The notes beneath the pieces were generated by a model, which saw nothing but the letters and a program-made list of their open reading frames with translations, was not told where the DNA came from and did no database searches. From the NCBI GenBank assembly GCA_003279855.1, contig QCGO01000007.1, positions 1 to 64,000 on the forward strand: 64,000 bases of DNA, given 5' to 3'. The position numbers and the translations under genes are program-made. Shown piece by piece: positions 23,827 through 32,134 of this stretch; position 1 is the stretch's first letter; each line of letters opens with the position of its first letter. Source of the stretch: Prochlorococcus sp. AG-388-E21 (GTDB lineage: Bacteria > Cyanobacteriota > Cyanobacteriia > PCC-6307 > Cyanobiaceae).

Positions 23827-23966
23827 AGTGTAAAAATATTTAGTAAAAGATGCGATATCCAACCATATTAACTAAATATGAAAATTTAAAGGCTTCTTAT
23901 ATAGATCATTGTATATCAATTATGTGTGATTTTTAGAGTTGTATTCTAATTAAACAGTTTTAAAAA

Positions 23967-24122
23967 CTAGAGAATAAATTCTTTAGACATTGTTCTTAAT
24001 TGATCTAAATTTAGTTTATTTAAATAATTTATTATTTCATTAGAACTTTCTCTCGATTTGAGATTTTGACTTTCGCAAATTAAGCTGCTAGAGATCAAAT
24101 CTATAAGATGTTGTTTGTCCAT
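23967..24122 (-). CDS. Hypothetical small helical protein (51 aa)
   Basis: The product begins MDKQHLIDLISSSLICESQN and continues with a second amphipathic helix (NEIINYLNKLNLDQLRTMSK). The soluble two-helix layout resembles a protein-interaction hairpin. No family is recognised. Confidence 0.5.
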   Translation of the reverse strand: MDKQHLIDLISSSLICESQNLKSRESSNEIINYLNKLNLDQLRTMSKEFIL

Positions 24123-24263
24123 GACCTCTTATAAGCCATTTTATTTATATTAAGAACTTAAAATCTTGAATTCCAAACCTTATTACTATGATTTTTTTTA
24201 CTAATTTTTCTATTTTTGAGACTATTTATCTCTAAAAGTGGTATTTAAATTTCTTTCTTAATT

Positions 24264-24485
24264 TTATAAATTTTTTAAATCTTGATCTATTTTTTGCAAT
24301 CTTTCATTTAATTCTTGCTTTTCTTTTAATAAGGATTTTTTCTTTTTTTGGAGTTCTTTATTAAAAGGTGAATTAAAGTATTTTTGATAAGCCAGAAAAA
24401 ATACAGCTAACGCTACAACAATACCAAGTGCTCCAATTATTAATAAAGGTGATGATGGAAAATCATAAAAAGGTACTGAAGGCAT
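24264..24485 (-). CDS. Membrane-anchored coiled-coil protein (73 aa)
   Basis: Residues 14-32 form one helix (LLIIGALGIVVALAVFFLAY). The C-terminal half is a Lys/Glu/Leu-rich coiled coil ending LQKIDQDLKNL. The architecture resembles small membrane scaffold proteins. No named family. Confidence 0.6.
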   Translation of the reverse strand: MPSVPFYDFPSSPLLIIGALGIVVALAVFFLAYQKYFNSPFNKELQKKKKSLLKEKQELNERLQKIDQDLKNL

Positions 24486-24708
24486 TTCTATATAAAGTTC
24501 TATCTTAGCTTTTTTTTGATTTAAATAATATAAGATAAATACCTAATATTTTATTTATCTAGTTTTTGATATTAATAAAAAAGTCTTATTAAACAGCGAA
24601 ATTTTCTAAAGTTGCTTATTAATAATCCTTCCATATATAAAATGAGTAATTCTACAGGTGCCAAATAGATAATGACCAATAATTATTAATATAGTGAATA
24701 TATTGTTA

Positions 24709-25038
24709 ATGAAGAAAATAGTTAAAGAAGAGAGTAAAAATACATCTGAATTATGGTTTAATTGGTTGACTAGAAAACTAAATTCTTATGAGGCTTTTAA
24801 AGACTTTGCTTCAGGTCAAAATCCTGAAGATGTAGCAGAGAATTTTGTTGCAATTAATAGTTTGGGGATATCCGATATTTTTGATAAATTTGATGAAGAA
24901 GATAAAGATACACTTGATCAATTTCAAAAGTTATCTGAATGTGAATGGCATGTATTCAGAATTCTAAAAAAACAATTAGAGTTTAGAAATAAAGTAACTT
25001 TTGTAGATTTTAAAAAAAATAAAAAAATAAAAAAATAA
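24709..25038 (+). CDS. Hypothetical acidic helical protein, paralogue of 36599-36865
   Basis: From the ATG at 24709 (GTG at 24694 is possible) the protein has 109 residues. The pattern ELWFNWL near the start, then PEDVAENFV and FDEEDKDTLDQFQKLSE, aligns with ELWFSWF, PSQIAERFV and FDEDNYQALDEFMKLSE of the gene at 36599. They are therefore members of one small family. The C-terminus is Lys-rich and lies in an A-rich tract. No function is known to me. Confidence 0.6.
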   Translation: MKKIVKEESKNTSELWFNWLTRKLNSYEAFKDFASGQNPEDVAENFVAINSLGISDIFDKFDEEDKDTLDQFQKLSECEWHVFRILKKQLEFRNKVTFVDFKKNKKIKK

Positions 25039-25094
25039 AAAAATAAGAAAATAAGAGAGTGAAAGAAAGCTTTTTTAAACGCTTGATTTTTTTT

Positions 25095-25110
25095 GTACGG
25101 GTTAATGAAC
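25095..25110 (+). repeat. Dispersed 16-mer, copy 3
   Basis: GTACGGGTTAATGAAC differs from copy 1 (1707-1722) at two positions. It lies 36 bases upstream of the small gene starting at 25146. Confidence 0.4.
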
Positions 25111-25145
25111 TTCATTGTTCGGTTAAGCCATTAAAATTATGCTCA

Positions 25146-25322
25146 ATGGAGACCATCTTTTTATTAGGTTATATATATTTTTTAGACATCATGAAAAACT
25201 TGATTAGCTCCTTCTCTATTCTTAATTTTAAAAAGAATTTGAATAAAAACTCTAAAGAAACTAGTTTGAGCAATAAGGAAAATTTAGTTCATTACAGAAG
25301 GGATTTAGACTCTCTAGGTTGA
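25146..25322 (+). CDS. Hypothetical small protein (58 aa)
   Basis: The ATG at 25146 gives METIFLLGYIYFLDIMKNLI, hydrophobic, then a basic region and the ending NLVHYRRDLDSLG. A later ATG at 25191 would give 43 residues. No clear ribosome-binding site decides between them. Its last codons lie close to the convergent DUF805 gene. No family is recognised. Confidence 0.45.
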   Translation: METIFLLGYIYFLDIMKNLISSFSILNFKKNLNKNSKETSLSNKENLVHYRRDLDSLG

Positions 25323-25332
25323 TATTCAAAAT

Positions 25333-25668
25333 TTAAAAAGTTTTTGATTTCCCATTTCCAGATTTACCAAAACCAAGCCATATAAACCATACTATCCAAC
25401 CAAACACTGGTATTAAATTTATAAATATCCACTCCCAGTTCTTTCCAAAGTCTCTTAGTCTTCGAACATCAATCGCAATCTGAGGGACTATACAAACCAA
25501 TCCATAAATATTAAAACCAAATGTTCTTAAAAATATTGGAATAGTACAAATAGTTATAATAATATTTACTAATTGAACTCTCCACCAATCAGATCTTGTT
25601 GTTTTGCTATTAAAGTTTGTAGCTTTAAGCCAAAATTCTTGATAGGCATTCAAAAAATTCTTATACAT
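25333..25668 (-). CDS. DUF805 membrane protein
   Basis: This 111-residue protein shows the DUF805 pattern: an early FWLKATNFNSKTTRSDWW (the typical F-x-G-RxxRxxYW-like start), hydrophobic helices, DVRRLRDFGKNWEW in the middle (the RRLHDxGxS/N motif) and a final helix ending WLGFGKSGNG. The function is unknown; these inner-membrane proteins are widespread in bacteria. Confidence 0.85.
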   Translation of the reverse strand: MYKNFLNAYQEFWLKATNFNSKTTRSDWWRVQLVNIIITICTIPIFLRTFGFNIYGLVCIVPQIAIDVRRLRDFGKNWEWIFINLIPVFGWIVWFIWLGFGKSGNGKSKTF

Positions 25669-25754
25669 AAGCTCTAAATTTAATCATTTACTAAATAAAC
25701 ATTATTATTCAAAGAGTATTCGCTTAAGAGAATTAATTTATGTATGCCTTTACT

Positions 25755-25979
25755 CTAAATAGGATCGAATAAATTCACGTTGTTTTTAATTATGTTTTGA
25801 TTTTGATTTTGATTTGGTAATGTGCAAAAGCCGTCCTTACAAATAATATTTTCTTTTTCAATTTTCAATGGCTGGGGGAAAGCATCATCTTTTGAATTAT
25901 TTGAAGATTCAATTTGCATATATAAAATTAATAGAAACATCATTAAATTAATAACTAAATTTATTTGAATAGGCAACAA
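25755..25979 (-). CDS. Hypothetical membrane-anchored or exported small protein (74 aa)
   Basis: The hydrophobic N-terminus MLPIQINLVINLMMFLLILY is followed by a polar region with two Cys (IICKDGFCTLP) that could form a disulfide in the lumen or periplasm. The C-terminus is Asn/Gln-rich. No family is recognised. Confidence 0.5.
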   Translation of the reverse strand: MLPIQINLVINLMMFLLILYMQIESSNNSKDDAFPQPLKIEKENIICKDGFCTLPNQNQNQNIIKNNVNLFDPI

Positions 25980-25998
25980 AATTAATAATAATTATCTT

Positions 25999-26097
25999 TT
26001 ACTTCTTTTTTTGATTTGGAAGATCTCTCCAAAATAGAGCCATGATATAAATAAATAAAGTAATAGAAAAAATATAAAGTAGAGAATTAAGATGCAT
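25999..26097 (-). CDS. Putative single-span membrane peptide (32 aa)
   Basis: ATG at 26097 begins MHLNSLLYIFSITLFIYIMA and ends in the polar tail PNQKKK. The layout fits the other micro-proteins here, but no good ribosome-binding site is seen. Confidence 0.4.
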   Translation of the reverse strand: MHLNSLLYIFSITLFIYIMALFWRDLPNQKKK

Positions 26098-26249
26098 CTT
26101 GAGTTTTCGTCAGAAATTTATCAAAATAAAAAATTAATCTAATTAATGAGTAATTTCTATTTAACTTAAAATAAATTTTAAACACAATTATAGTTTTATT
26201 TGTTCTGATTTAAAAAATTTACACCAGAAATAAAAGGAAATAAAAATGT

Positions 26250-26369
26250 TTATTTAGTATTTTTACCCATTTCTTTAAGAGCCTCCTTACCTTCTTTAAG
26301 TGTTTTAGTTACTAACCAGTAAAGAAATACAAGAATCAAAGTGGCTAGTAGTATTAATGAAGAAGTCAA
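26250..26369 (-). CDS. Single-span membrane peptide (39 aa), TTG start
   Basis: The only possible start before the helix is TTG at 26369, giving MTSSLILLATLILVFLYWLV then a charged tail KTLKEGKEALKEMGKNTK. The helix-tail layout is convincing. No family is recognised. Confidence 0.5.
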   Translation of the reverse strand: MTSSLILLATLILVFLYWLVTKTLKEGKEALKEMGKNTK

Positions 26370-26432
26370 TTTAAATTAAAGTAATTAACTTGATTTTTCA
26401 AAATTTTAAAATTATTAATGTAAGAATTAAAA

Positions 26433-26612
26433 TTAACTCTTAGCTCCTGAATATGCAGGGATCATCATTCCGCCATCTTGATCATCGTTATCATCGTCAA
26501 ATCCACCACCTAGAAACAACTCAACTAAAACTAATATAGCCATAGGATAGAAACACCATAATATTGCTGAGAATGGGCTTATTGATGAAGCTGCTGAATA
26601 AATTTCTGTCAT
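26433..26612 (-). CDS. Small membrane protein with DDQDGG tail (59 aa)
   Basis: The product begins MTEIYSAASSISPFSAILWC, with one helix at about 12-35, then GGGFDDDNDDQDGG and a hydrophobic tail. The acidic DDQDGG motif recurs in the plus-strand gene at 27764 and, as EDQDG, at 12400. Acidic clusters of this kind can bind divalent cations or partner proteins. No family is recognised. Confidence 0.6.
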   Translation of the reverse strand: MTEIYSAASSISPFSAILWCFYPMAILVLVELFLGGGFDDDNDDQDGGMMIPAYSGAKS

Positions 26613-26904
26613 AAATAGACTTTAAACAAAAAAAAAGTTTATTGTGGATATTTTGATCTGTTTTTTCTTTATGAAATTGTATGAAATAAAAAATGAATAC
26701 CAGTTACGAAAAGGGTTTAGAGAATAATTACTTAGGAAATTATCTCCTTATTTGATTTCTAAATATAAGTTTTTTACTTAAATATTTTCTAATAATTAAT
26801 TAATATTGACGTCTTGAGATGTGTTAATGTGACAAATGTTACTTAACAATAATTGTGAAATTTGGATTCAAAAACTATTATTTATCTTGATTTTATAGTT
26901 TTTT

Positions 26905-27033
26905 ATGTTCTCTTTCACTTTTGACCCATTAGCTGCAATTTTTGGTATTGCAGGATTAGTAGGGTTTGTTTTCTTTGTATCAGCGGCCAAAGGAACTTCA
27001 AGTATTAATACAAGTGCTAAAAAAGATATTTAA
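26905..27033 (+). CDS. Single-span membrane peptide (42 aa)
   Basis: ATG at 26905 begins MFSFTFDPLAAIFGIAGLVG, one helix rich in Gly and Ala, followed by a short polar tail ending SAKKDI. The sequence is typical of a thylakoid micro-subunit but matches none I know. Confidence 0.55.
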   Translation: MFSFTFDPLAAIFGIAGLVGFVFFVSAAKGTSSINTSAKKDI

Positions 27034-27100
27034 GTTTCAAAATTGATAAATAATAGGTAAGTAATTTTAATTATCAATATCTTTTAGAAAGATTTATCAA

Positions 27101-27274
27101 TCATTCATTATCCCATTGTTTAGAAATAAATATCAGAAAACTCTCAATGTCTTCTTCTGGGCAATTAGTTTGATTTTTTAAATTTATACATGTTTGTTTT
27201 ATCGTTTCGAAGGCTTCTTTGACAGTTTCGTTTTTTTTGATAACTTCGAAATATTCCTTATCAGTGAAAGTCAT
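27101..27274 (-). CDS. Hypothetical small soluble protein (57 aa)
   Basis: The start at the ATG at 27274 gives MTFTDKEYFEVIKKNETVKE, then a helical region with two Cys and the ending FLIFISKQWDNE. It is amphipathic throughout. No family is recognised. Confidence 0.5.
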   Translation of the reverse strand: MTFTDKEYFEVIKKNETVKEAFETIKQTCINLKNQTNCPEEDIESFLIFISKQWDNE

Positions 27275-27363
27275 AAAAAATATATGATTTAACAATTAAT
27301 TTACTAGTTTATACTAGCTTATAGAACAATATTATTTAATTTATGGGAATATTTTTTTTAAAT

Positions 27364-27642
27364 CTATTCCCCTAATCTAAAATGTTTTTTTAAACTTTTA
27401 ATTATTTGCCATTCGCAAGAAAGTCCTTCAGGAAATTCAACTAAGTCTCCTGATTTAATTAAGTAACTTCCTCCAGCTTCTGTCTTAATTTTTGCTTCAC
27501 CTTCAATTATGTAACAAATTTCTTTTTCCCTGTAAATCCAAGAAAAATTACATGGTTCGCTCTCCCAAATAGGCCAATTCTTTATTCCGTACTGAATTAT
27601 TAAACTGGCGCTGCATGGCGATTTGATAAGAACTTTCACCAC
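27364..27642 (-). CDS. Cupin-fold protein (cupin_3/DUF861 type)
   Basis: This 92-residue single beta-barrel begins MVKVLIKSPCSASLIIQYGI. Hallmarks are WPIWESEPCNFSW, then YIIEGEAKIKTEAGGSYLIKSGDLVEFPEG, the typical Glu-Gly and GDxVxFP motifs. The motif corresponding to the first metal His is replaced (Tyr/Cys-rich), so metal binding is uncertain. Family members include ureidoglycolate-hydrolase-like and unknown-function proteins. Confidence 0.75.
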   Translation of the reverse strand: MVKVLIKSPCSASLIIQYGIKNWPIWESEPCNFSWIYREKEICYIIEGEAKIKTEAGGSYLIKSGDLVEFPEGLSCEWQIIKSLKKHFRLGE

Positions 27643-27763
27643 AAAAATACCTTAGTACAGTCATTATAATTAAATTGTCAATTTAAATTATATTTGAACA
27701 ATGTTAATTAATTTACAAATTTTATTTTATTTTTCTATTAGTATCTAATAAATGCTTTTATAA

Positions 27764-27898
27764 ATGGACGAGCTTTCAGCACTTTCTATATCAATATCAA
27801 TAGCTTCACTTGGGATATATTGTTTATTTTTTGCTTCAAGTGATGATGATGATCAAGATGGCGGTCACATTGTAAAGTCGGCTCAAAAAATCAATTAA
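27764..27898 (+). CDS. Single-span membrane peptide with DDQDGG motif (44 aa)
   Basis: The product begins MDELSALSISISIASLGIYC, one helix, then SSDDDDQDGGHIVKSAQKIN. The acidic DDQDGG is the same as in the protein encoded at 26433 on the other strand. Start and stop are clean. No family is recognised. Confidence 0.6.
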   Translation: MDELSALSISISIASLGIYCLFFASSDDDDQDGGHIVKSAQKIN

Positions 27899-27960
27899 TT
27901 TAGGTAATTAATATATTTAATAAGGACTTATAACCTATAAAGCCGGCATATATGCATGAT

Positions 27961-28101
27961 ATGAAAATTAAATATACTTCAAAGATTCCAAGTGTCTTTT
28001 TCTTTAAAACTTTCATATTGAATAACGTTTCTAAAATTATTTTATTGATTGTTTTTTCTATTAACATGAGTATTTATTACATAGATTTCACTTTCATATA
28101 A
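27961..28101 (+). CDS. Putative small membrane peptide (46 aa)
   Basis: ATG at 27961 (another in frame at 27952) begins MKIKYTSKIPSVFFFKTFIL and ends in a hydrophobic helix SIYYIDFTFI. Its last eight bases overlap the 3' end of the convergent EamA gene. Its high Phe/Ile/Lys content could also arise by chance in AT-rich DNA. Confidence 0.35.
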   Translation: MKIKYTSKIPSVFFFKTFILNNVSKIILLIVFSINMSIYYIDFTFI

Positions 28102-28969
28102 TTATTAGACACAAACCTAAAAATAATAATGTAGTAAAGGATATAATACCTTTTGTTATCTGTCCTTCTTCTTTAGTTACGAAAAAAAGAGAAATTACAG
28201 GGGAGGTACTAAGTAATGTCCAACCTATGCCTAAAGGAAGAGTCTTGAAAACAATCTGTTGAAGCAATATGCCTAAATTTGTTCCTAATAATATTGAGAG
28301 TAAAAATCTTTTTTGATCATTAAAATCTAATTTCTTTAAGAAAAAATTAATTCTAAATTTTTTTATTGTTATTAAAAATATTATTGCTCCAAGTAACCTG
28401 ATCTCTGTTGTTTGAAAAGGAGATAGATTGCTTTCTAAAAATACTTTACGAGATAAAAGCCCCCCTAATACAGCACATAAAACTGATAAAAAAGGAAATA
28501 TATAAACGCTTAGATTATTTCGTTCTGTAATGTTGGTCAAATTATTAACTACAAGATTAGTTCTCTTTCTAAGTAGAATGAAAAGTGAAATTGATATAAT
28601 TAATATACCCACATAAGACCTAAATGCTAGGTTTTCATCAATAAAAATTTCACCAGATAATGCGGCTAATATTGGCGATAATGTTTCAATAGATAAAGTT
28701 CTTCTAGTACCAATTAGCTGCAATGACTTTATATAAAAAGTATCTCCTAAACCTATTCCTATAACTCCACTAAATAACAGAGTAATAATAGATTTCAAAT
28801 CATTTAAAACACTGATATTGATAAATGCAGGAAGAAAAATTAGAAATGCGATTATATTTTTTACTAAATTAATGTCTATGGATTTATACTTTTCGGTTTG
28901 TGAACGCCATATGAAGCATGCATAAGTCCAAGATATTGCTGCTCCGAATGCAGAAAAAATTCCAATCAA
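28094..28969 (-). CDS. EamA/DMT-superfamily transporter
   Basis: This 291-residue protein has ten predicted membrane helices in two similar halves, the EamA layout. The start MIGIFSAFGAAISWTYACFI is typical, with the proline-containing helix-ends LSPILAALSGEIF in half one and LLSTSPVISLFFV in half two. DMT transporters export or import small metabolites; the substrate cannot be inferred. A 32-codon membrane peptide gene lies 22 bases upstream on the same strand. Confidence 0.85.
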   Translation of the reverse strand: MIGIFSAFGAAISWTYACFIWRSQTEKYKSIDINLVKNIIAFLIFLPAFINISVLNDLKSIITLLFSGVIGIGLGDTFYIKSLQLIGTRRTLSIETLSPILAALSGEIFIDENLAFRSYVGILIISISLFILLRKRTNLVVNNLTNITERNNLSVYIFPFLSVLCAVLGGLLSRKVFLESNLSPFQTTEIRLLGAIIFLITIKKFRINFFLKKLDFNDQKRFLLSILLGTNLGILLQQIVFKTLPLGIGWTLLSTSPVISLFFVTKEEGQITKGIISFTTLLFLGLCLIII

Positions 28970-28991
28970 AACTAATAATTTTAAAAATTTT

Positions 28992-29090
28992 TTATTTTAT
29001 AAATTGTGTTATTGCTAAAAAGAAAACGTATAGAAGAATAATAAAACCTGGCAGATACTGTATTAAAGACTTTAATTTGTTAGTTTCCAT
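28992..29090 (-). CDS. Putative single-span membrane peptide (32 aa)
   Basis: ATG at 29090 begins METNKLKSLIQYLPGFIILL and ends LAITQFIK, one helix with short polar ends. It lies just upstream of the EamA transporter gene on the same strand. No clear ribosome-binding site and no known family. Confidence 0.45.
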   Translation of the reverse strand: METNKLKSLIQYLPGFIILLYVFFLAITQFIK

Positions 29091-29353
29091 GATATTTAAA
29101 TTTGATATTTCTATTTAAATAATATAAAGTCTAAATACAGTCATTAGAAGCAGATAAATTAAGAAATTAACATAAGGTTTAATACTAAAAATATGTAAGG
29201 TGATTTTTAAATAAGAAAATTCATAAGAAGTTCATCAGAAAATTTATATTTTTCATATTTATATCTGAAAGCAGTAAGTATTATGTTGAATCAATCACCA
29301 AGCAATTACTTTAATTTAATGATTATCTAATATAAAAATAAATTATCAATAAT

Positions 29354-29506
29354 ATGGAATTAATTAATAGAAATGATGTTTCGCTGGGTCTAGCACCATT
29401 CGACATATTAGGCTTTAAATCCGAAGAAGAACTTAACTTAGAAATTTCAAAGCTTATTAAGGCTAGAAGCGAATTCGATACAAAAAATAAAGCAAGTTCT
29501 AATTAA
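29354..29506 (+). CDS. Hypothetical small soluble protein (50 aa)
   Basis: The product begins MELINRNDVSLGLAPFDILG and continues FKSEEELNLEISKLIKARSEFD, an extended segment followed by a long charged helix. No family is recognised. The composition and codon pattern look genuine. Confidence 0.55.
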   Translation: MELINRNDVSLGLAPFDILGFKSEEELNLEISKLIKARSEFDTKNKASSN

Positions 29507-29537
29507 TACTTCTGAAAGTTTGATACAAAAAATTTTT

Positions 29538-29774
29538 TTAAAAATTATTTTTTCTACTTGGATATAAACTTTCTAACTTTCTTCTCCTTTCGGTCTTTGC
29601 GTTAATTCTGTCTTCTTTCTCTTTTTTCTTTATTTCATCGTTTATTTTGTTTTGTCTATAACCTATCCAAAGAAGTACCCAAATTACTGAAGTTAATAAC
29701 AAAAGAGCAGTATATTGGCCCGTCATTGGAAAGCTAGCTTCAGAATATTTGACGTAGGAAAATAAATTAACCAT
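29538..29774 (-). CDS. Membrane-anchored charged helical protein (78 aa)
   Basis: Residues 20-40 form one helix (QYTALLLLTSVIWVLLWIGY), followed by a long Lys/Glu/Arg-rich helix (INDEIKKKEKEDRINAKTER) and the tail ESLYPSRKNNF. It resembles the 73-codon gene at 24264 in layout. No named family. Confidence 0.6.
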   Translation of the reverse strand: MVNLFSYVKYSEASFPMTGQYTALLLLTSVIWVLLWIGYRQNKINDEIKKKEKEDRINAKTERRRKLESLYPSRKNNF

Positions 29775-29967
29775 CTAACTAAAATAATATATAAAAGATA
29801 TTTGCGTGTTTATATAAACTATAAAATTTAAAATGTCTTTAATTTATTATTCTCCATATTTCAAGATAATTTAGTCTAAGAGTTGAATTTTTTATTTAAA
29901 AAGGGTTTTTTTTTTATAAAATTGAATTGCTATCATCAGATTAAGGAAATATTGAGAGCCTACATTT

Positions 29968-31212
29968 TTGAACCCTTTTGATTTAGTAGTAGTTGGTGGT
30001 GGAGCAGCAGGTTTCATGACGGCAGTAACAGCTGCCGAAAATGGTGTTAAAAGGATAATAATTCTTGAAGGCTCCTCAAAGCTTATGGAGAAAGTAAGAA
30101 TAAGTGGAGGTGGTAGATGCAATGTAACTAATGCATCATGGATACCGAGTGAGTTAGCAGAAAATTATCCTCGAGGTGGTATTAAGCTTTTGGAATCATT
30201 TAATCGTTTTGCCGCTGGAGATGTATTTGATTGGTTTGAGAAAAGAGGATTGAATTTAAAGATTGAAGCTGATAATAGAGTATTTCCAGTATCTGATTCA
30301 TCTTTAGATGTAATAAGGTGCTTAAAAAAAAATGCAATAAATAAAGGTGTAGAGATATCAACTAAATTTTTTGTTAAAGAAATTTTAAAAACTTCAGATA
30401 ACCTTTTTACTATTTTCAATAGTGAAAAAATTTCGATAATTGCAAAAAATATTATTCTTTCCACTGGAGGCCATCCTAGTGGATATAAATTAGCTAAAAA
30501 GTTTGGCCACAGTATAATAAGACCTGTCCCGTCCCTTTTTACTTTCTCCACAAAAGAAACAAAATTGAATGAGTGTAGTGGTGTCTCTATTAAAAATATA
30601 GATATTGAAATTCAACTAAATAACAAATCTTTTAAAAATAGAGGAGATTTACTTATAACTCATTGGGGATTTAGCGGCCCTGCTGTCCTAAAGCTCTCTT
30701 CGATAGCTGCGAGAGAATTGTTTGACCAAAAGTATAAATTTAATTTAATAATTAGATGGTCAAACCTTGAATATAAAGAGTTAAAAGAAAAAATTGATAA
30801 CCTGAAATTTAATAATGGAAAATTAAACTTAATTAATTTAAGACCTCTACCTTTGTTAACAAAGAGGTTGTGGGTGTTCTTATTAAATAAAATGGAAATT
30901 AATAAAGATAAGAAGTGGTCAGATCTTCTTGCAAATGAAAGAGAGAAAATGATAAATAGCCTATTGAAAGATAAATATATTATTTCTAGTAAAGGCCCCT
31001 TTGGAGAGGAATTTGTCACCTCTGGAGGTGTCTCAATCAATGAAGTTAATTTTAAAAGTATGGAAAGTTTAATATGTCCAGGTTTATTTTTTTCTGGTGA
31101 AGTTCTAGATGTTGATGGAATCACTGGGGGGTTCAATTTTCAACATTGTTGGACGAGTGGATGGCTTGCAGGACAGTCAGTCTCAAAGTTATGTGGCAAA
31201 GTAACAAATTAA
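29968..31212 (+). CDS. HI0933/BaiN-type FAD-dependent oxidoreductase
   Basis: The TTG at 29968 is needed to include the Rossmann dinucleotide motif VVVGGGAAGFMTAV at the very N-terminus. Further family signatures are KVRISGGGRCNVTNA (about 39-53), TGGHPSGYKLAKKFGHSI (about 169-186) and the C-terminal LDVDGITGGFNFQHCWTSG. At 414 residues it has the usual length for the family. These are flavoproteins of largely unknown physiological substrate. Confidence 0.9.
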   Translation: MNPFDLVVVGGGAAGFMTAVTAAENGVKRIIILEGSSKLMEKVRISGGGRCNVTNASWIPSELAENYPRGGIKLLESFNRFAAGDVFDWFEKRGLNLKIEADNRVFPVSDSSLDVIRCLKKNAINKGVEISTKFFVKEILKTSDNLFTIFNSEKISIIAKNIILSTGGHPSGYKLAKKFGHSIIRPVPSLFTFSTKETKLNECSGVSIKNIDIEIQLNNKSFKNRGDLLITHWGFSGPAVLKLSSIAARELFDQKYKFNLIIRWSNLEYKELKEKIDNLKFNNGKLNLINLRPLPLLTKRLWVFLLNKMEINKDKKWSDLLANEREKMINSLLKDKYIISSKGPFGEEFVTSGGVSINEVNFKSMESLICPGLFFSGEVLDVDGITGGFNFQHCWTSGWLAGQSVSKLCGKVTN

Positions 31213-31297
31213 TAAGTTTATCTTTTTTTTATTAAGTATTTATCGATAAAAGTTTTTTAAACAGAGATTAATTTTAAAGTTGAAAAACTAAAAAAGA

Positions 31298-32050
31298 ATG
31301 ATGCAAAATCTAATTCCTAAAAAGGAAGAAGAAGAAAGAAGGTTAAAAGCATTAGCTGAATATAGAATATTGGGGACTAAGCCAGAATCCTGTTATGACG
31401 ACATTACAAAAATAGCAGCTTCAACATGTAATGTTCCGATATCTTTAATGACCTTAGTTGATAAAGATAAGCAATGGTTTAAGTCAAAAGTGGGCCTCGA
31501 AATTAATGAAACAAAAAGGGATTGGTCTTTTTGTACCCATGCTATTCAAGAAAATAGCCCATTAATTATTCAGGATGCTTTTCAGGATGAAAGATTTATC
31601 AATAATCCCTTGGTAACTGGTGATCCTAAAATTAGGTTTTATGCTGGGTTCCCTCTTAAAAATAGAGAGGGAAATAAACTTGGAACCTTATGTGTTATCG
31701 ATCGGAAACCAGGTGATCTTTCTCCAAAACAATATAATGTAATGGAATTATTATCTAAGCAAATAGTTTCTTTTTTGGAGTTAAGAAAAAAATCTCTCAA
31801 TTTATTAGAGGCTTTATCTAATTTGCATAAACAAGAGGGTATATTATCAGTCTGTTCATATTGCAGAGAAGTTAAAAATAATGATGGCGATTGGATGCAT
31901 TTAGAAAAATATCTATCGAAAATAAGTGATATTAGATTTAGTCATGGTGTTTGTGATGTTTGTATGGAAAAGCATTTTCCAGATGTGGTTGAGGTCTGGA
32001 ATAAAAAAGATTCTTTTCACGAGGGGCAAGAAAGGTTCCTGAAATCCTAA
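31298..32050 (+). CDS. GAF-domain sensor protein with C-terminal Cys-rich module
   Basis: The protein has 250 residues. Residues about 25-165 form a GAF domain (PISLMTLVDKDKQWFKSKVG, WSFCTHAI, FYAGFPL, GTLCVIDRKPG). After a helical linker, residues about 187-229 carry two CxxC pairs (CSYC and CDVC) around GDWMHLEKYLSK, a module often found at the end of GAF sensory proteins and possibly metal-binding. There is no output kinase or cyclase domain, so it must signal through a partner or act alone. Confidence 0.85.
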   Translation: MMQNLIPKKEEEERRLKALAEYRILGTKPESCYDDITKIAASTCNVPISLMTLVDKDKQWFKSKVGLEINETKRDWSFCTHAIQENSPLIIQDAFQDERFINNPLVTGDPKIRFYAGFPLKNREGNKLGTLCVIDRKPGDLSPKQYNVMELLSKQIVSFLELRKKSLNLLEALSNLHKQEGILSVCSYCREVKNNDGDWMHLEKYLSKISDIRFSHGVCDVCMEKHFPDVVEVWNKKDSFHEGQERFLKS

Positions 32051-32134
32051 AATTTAAAATTACTTTTTTATTGAAAACATTTTTGGACGAATATATATTT
32101 AAATAGCTAGTATTGTATAAATTTAGACTTGCAA

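Noticed and set aside
29208-29300. Minus-strand frame that would encode FRYKYEKYKFSDELLMNFLI
   Set aside because: It has no start codon after the preceding stop, so it can be at most a gene remnant and was not annotated.
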